8,932 nt of DNA from Cryomorphaceae bacterium (GTDB taxonomy: Bacteria; Bacteroidota; Bacteroidia; Flavobacteriales; Schleiferiaceae), in the NCBI GenBank assembly GCA_022565745.1, contig JAIUMB010000094.1:1-8932 (forward strand), in the 5' to 3' direction. The notes beneath the pieces were generated by a model that saw nothing but the letters and a program-made list of their open reading frames with translations, ran no database searches and was not told where the DNA came from. Numbering within the stretch: the first letter of the stretch is position 1; each line of letters starts with the position of its first letter. A program made the translations under genes and the position numbers. Shown here one piece after another: positions 7,501 to 8,932 of the stretch.

Positions 7501-8015
7501 TGAATGACTATTTAGTCAAATACACAATTGACAAAAGACGATATGACAGAGTAAGCATAAGCGATTTTTTTAAAGGTTATTATTTTGGTTTGTGTATTGA
7601 CCAATCTGTAATTGAAAAGCATTGCAAAAAGGACTTTGAGAACAAACTGAAATCATCTGAACATAGAAATTTTGAAATAGCTTCCTTGTTTCAGTTCATT
7701 AGACGAATTTCAGAAACGACAGAGAATAAATACGACAATCAACTTCTCACTTTTTTAGATTTAAACACTGATAACTTTATTGAGACAATTAAAAATGAAG
7801 AAATCACAAAAACATTGTCAGGCTTAAGTGAACTTGCTTTGACATCCTTTGACAATTTTGGAGACGAGCTACTTTTCAAAAGCAGAAAGTGGATTATCAA
7901 AAAAGTTGAGCAAAGAAAACGACAAGAAATTTATAAAGTAAAACTTTTACCTGACTTAGAAAAAATAGCAAAGGACAAAGGAAAGGTAATATTAAAGGAA
8001 CTTAGAAATAATTGA
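4518..8015 (+). CDS. SMEK-like domain / STAND-type P-loop NTPase, probable anti-phage sensor-effector
   Basis: A 1165-aa cytoplasmic protein in three parts. Residues 1-160 resemble the SMEK domain found at the N-terminus of bacterial conflict NTPases: an IDLID core (61-65) then GIQVTA (71-76) and a basic helix with KIDKT (84-88). The D...QxT spacing recalls restriction-endonuclease-fold nucleases, but I cannot prove that activity. Residues about 190-360 form a P-loop NTPase: Walker A GNPCSGKT at 227-234, Walker B FLVIDN with D281, and a sensor-like LYLSR ending at R310. Residues about 370-1165 are almost wholly helical, leucine- and lysine-rich, as in the solenoid sensor regions of STAND proteins. 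This plan (effector, NTPase, helical sensor) matches Avs-like defence proteins. The ATG at 4518 is the first in frame and has no Shine-Dalgarno. The stop is 2 nt before the next gene. The sequence is very AT-rich compared with upstream genes. The defence role is inferred. Confidence 0.75.
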   Translation: MTESQIEYNLSAYVDRIEKDIELGNFRTTKTEDFFLRVFSVAYNLTNLENLAYDKINTIAIDLIDREKKLGIQVTAQKSNEKNKIDKTITDTIAEWKDKGISTLWIFFISETDYIKKNIETANLFLEKDGLKVYIKTVRRLIGDINKRTVEERIRIDELLKQETSTEYSGLSRLTIFKRLNKGDKIVNDRFFNLSETIYYSKNELSTISYLANGFNNGKLKEYSILGNPCSGKTTFAYSIIQKISKRKIFYINLSNPSISASQVIEELIQISHNYSFLVIDNIHDNIELYQIIRERVSALKWINTLYLSRYYKTYDEFDIENIYRLIEGMDYFRIDTNENFEEKVSGIIWKKTKFLKDTGSQLEWRKGDFEKILINISRNLLKLNIALRMWENKNSQTNPITFDEIDSNKILEQFFAEHKLAKIKSDALYTYCLLFKNDIPFVPLKGAYEENSLLREKGIMLQYFKSDFCFFPHKEYAQLIFDAFNHIENGITPAKKLSLILNYINCFDTRENKIGLRFILQKLNYSNDKEILGDLLNDEKTSLLLQNEITDSETKVSQVIATLNILFIHSEKMAKEQLETYYNSFLAFFHKHKLSLFLEDHYLAYTRLLQISNQLGVKLKDEFITIVLKPNEIANTNSIVELTLRVSRKNRESQTILRILNSFTFPEWLQMILGLPKLPNITNSLSELNTSSDSKKLLTGLFRNIDWDEQYQKAKKLEIDQIIKSFREISVIDNSIGTYVSRQLFKSALADSLFEIKLKTANLSKYSKGLSDLSKINPVFVKNKLTNDLKSGIIYKKFSEEQSISNFTARALELRKLIEDSNSYFSVLFEIVSSNKFIKSIQEETNLNYLLIFTEFAEKYLAFEGSIIEKETSKSITKVIASLPDKLDALSNPKFLNVESLNSNFIDSITHQQIEHYFETRKITYAEDLFRVLSSIDKEKTIERFRKLNKSVLIRALLNPELNFSQAIESINKLKNKVYKNEQVNCNPKIADILNDYLVKYTIDKRRYDRVSISDFFKGYYFGLCIDQSVIEKHCKKDFENKLKSSEHRNFEIASLFQFIRRISETTENKYDNQLLTFLDLNTDNFIETIKNEEITKTLSGLSELALTSFDNFGDELLFKSRKWIIKKVEQRKRQEIYKVKLLPDLEKIAKDKGKVILKELRNN

Positions 8016-8017
8016 AT

Positions 8018-8665
8018 ATGGAAAATCTAGACTTTAAAACGGCTCTAGAATGGTTAGGAGCCATAATTGTGTCAATTGGTGGCGCAAGTGCCGTTTTAGT
8101 CGCACTTGCAAAATGGTTTGGAGAAAAATTTGCAAATAAACTCTTAGAAAAGGATAAGGCAAAATATCAAGAAGCCTTAGAAGGATTGAAATCAAAATAT
8201 CAGACAGAATTGGAAATCAAAAAAACTGACCTTGAAAAATCAAAAACACTTTTTCTAAGATATTCAGAACATCAGTTTACATTATACAACGAACTTTGGA
8301 AAAGCTTATGTGACCTAAGAAACATTGGCGAAGAGCTTTGGGAACAGGCAGAGATAAGAAAACTTAAAGACTTTTCTAAACAACTTAAACTTACAAAACT
8401 GACAGTTGAGAAAAGTGCATTATTAATAGAAGACCAACACTACAAAGACCTGATTAGAATCTTAGAAAACTTTGGTGAATTTGAATTTGGAAAATTGACA
8501 CTTATTCAACTGAGAAATAGACAAGCTCACGAACTTGCTCAATTTGGTGTGAATAATGATGAAATAGATAGAGTAATAAACCAAAATAGAGCGACAAAAC
8601 AACAATTTGTGTTGATGGTAAATGAATTAGGAACAACTTTTAAAAATCAAATAAAAGGAGAATGA
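8018..8665 (+). CDS. Small membrane-anchored coiled-coil protein, partner of the NTPase
   Basis: A 215-aa protein of unknown family. One strong hydrophobic segment at about 12-33 (WLGAIIVSIGGASAVLVALAK) should anchor it in the inner membrane, with no signal-peptide cleavage site. Residues about 36-78 are rich in Lys and Glu with heptad-like leucines, a likely coiled coil, and the rest is helical, including a FLRYSEHQ...LYNELWKSL stretch near 78-98 of a kind I recall from hypothetical proteins near defence genes. The ATG at 8018 lies 2 nt after the NTPase stop, which implies translational coupling; an in-frame TTG at 8012 would overlap that stop by 4 nt and add two residues. It ends 11 nt before the cassette's terminal hairpin, so these two genes form the whole payload. 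It may tether or signal for the NTPase at the membrane, but this is only inferred from pairing. Confidence 0.72.
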   Translation: MENLDFKTALEWLGAIIVSIGGASAVLVALAKWFGEKFANKLLEKDKAKYQEALEGLKSKYQTELEIKKTDLEKSKTLFLRYSEHQFTLYNELWKSLCDLRNIGEELWEQAEIRKLKDFSKQLKLTKLTVEKSALLIEDQHYKDLIRILENFGEFEFGKLTLIQLRNRQAHELAQFGVNNDEIDRVINQNRATKQQFVLMVNELGTTFKNQIKGE

Positions 8666-8676
8666 AAGGAAAGGCA

Positions 8677-8810
8677 GCCCATAACAGCGTGTATGTGGCA
8701 ATAGCGGGTGAAGTGGTAAATCGAAGGTCTGTGCTTTTAAGAAACTTTGTGCTAAACGGACAGGAAAGTGCTTCTAATCCGCTACTGCACATACACGCAA
8801 AACGTTAGCT
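8677..8810 (+). repeat. attC-like recombination site (imperfect long inverted repeat)
   Basis: The site opens with GCCCATAAC (8677-8685) and closes with CGTTAGCT (8803-8810), whose GTTAGCT fits the integron core consensus GTTRRRY. Inside, GCGTGTATGTG (8687-8697) pairs perfectly with CACATACACGC (8788-8798), then an asymmetric bulge (4 nt at 8698-8701 against 3 nt at 8785-8787) separates it from TAGCGG (8702-8707) paired with CCGCTA (8779-8784). The 71-nt centre is unpaired or weakly paired and holds GTGCT three times (8731, 8749, 8768). Total length of about 132 nt lies within the known attC range (about 57-141 bp). The unequal arms are the feature that lets integron integrases tell strand and direction. 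Confidence 0.65.
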
Positions 8811-8858
8811 ACAATTTTGACCAATCCATAACTTTAATTTCCTGAATTTCAAAATTTA

Positions 8859-8889
8859 TTTGTCACAATTAAAAATATTATTACATTTG
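8859..8889 (+). promoter_or_regulatory. Consensus promoter for the gene starting at 8925
   Basis: TTTG at 8859-8862 and TACATTTG at 8882-8889 are separated by 19 bp, a full match to the Bacteroidota promoter TTTG-N19-TAnnTTTG. It lies about 50 bp past the attC-like site in an AT-rich stretch, so the following gene does not depend on read-through from the cassette. The leader would be about 28-30 nt. Confidence 0.75.
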
Positions 8890-8924
8890 TATTATTCAAG
8901 TTGTTTAACACAAATAAAGTAATA

Positions 8925-8932
8925 ATGAAAAA
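8925..8932 (+). CDS. Start of a further gene, cut by the window end
   Basis: ATG at 8925-8927 is followed by AAA and then AA at the edge, so only Met-Lys and part of a third codon (Lys or Asn) are visible. It sits 35 nt after a consensus promoter, which is the main reason to call it. Nothing can be said about its function. It may be the next cassette in an array or a resident chromosomal gene. Confidence 0.5.

Larger units (their letters stand above)
4478..8804 (+). mobile_element. Integron-type gene cassette carrying two genes (putative)
   Basis: A 4327-bp unit bounded by G|TTATGGGC on the left and ACG|TTAGCT on the right. It contains one two-gene operon in the cassette direction and a long imperfect hairpin at its 3' end, which is how integron cassettes are built. 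Composition changes sharply inside it: 6661-6720 has 15 G/C of 60, against 34 of 60 at 3241-3300 in the hydrolase gene. Typical cassettes are about 1 kb or less with one gene, so this one is unusually large. An intact integron integrase is not present in the window. An alternative is another kind of element that uses similar hairpin ends. Confidence 0.6.

Noticed and set aside
1..8932. CRISPR array or intact insertion sequence
   Set aside because: No regularly spaced repeats, and no transposase or terminal inverted repeats apart from the cassette ends described.

Overview
The window looks like a Bacteroidota (Flavobacteriales-like) chromosome. The basis is several TTG/TTTG-N18-20-TAnnTTTG promoters of the type used by the Bacteroidota housekeeping sigma factor, start codons without clear Shine-Dalgarno sequences, a tRNA-Pro without an encoded CCA, and an AlkB-type alkane hydroxylase and a TrxB of ordinary family form. 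I cannot assign a genus from this sequence alone.

Layout. (1) 1-2006 is core-type sequence: alkB (+), whose stop codon overlaps by 4 bp the stop of a convergent trxB (-). (2) 2007-2437 holds the trxB promoter region, a tRNA-Pro(GGG) with its own promoter and a strong intrinsic terminator, then a G-poor spacer and a second promoter. (3) 2438-3922 encodes a cytoplasmic alpha/beta-hydrolase (lipase/PGAP1-like) with a C-terminal beta-rich extension. (4) 3923-4408 is gene debris: the C-terminal end of an unidentified protein, then the C-terminal end of a tyrosine recombinase (catalytic Tyr kept, His/Arg boxes lost) that reads rightward. (5) 4409-8810 is much AT-richer and looks like one mobile gene cassette. 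It begins at GTTATGGGC (4477-4485), carries two tightly spaced genes, and ends in an imperfect long hairpin (8677-8810) that resembles an integron attC site. The hairpin opens with GCCCATAAC, the exact reverse complement of the cassette start, and closes with CGTTAGCT. (6) 8811-8932 is a new unit with a consensus promoter and the first codons of another gene.

The cassette genes are a 1165-aa protein with an N-terminal SMEK-like (possibly nuclease-fold) domain, a STAND/AAA-like P-loop NTPase and a long helical C-terminus, followed two bases later by a 215-aa protein with one membrane segment and a coiled coil. Sensor NTPase plus effector domain plus membrane partner is the usual layout of anti-phage (Avs-like) conflict systems. 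A consensus promoter inside the end of the recombinase remnant points into the cassette, as an integron Pc promoter would. The most interesting reading is a probable defence module carried on an unusually large (about 4.3 kb) integron-type cassette next to a decayed recombinase. The defence role and the integron assignment are inferences from sequence architecture.
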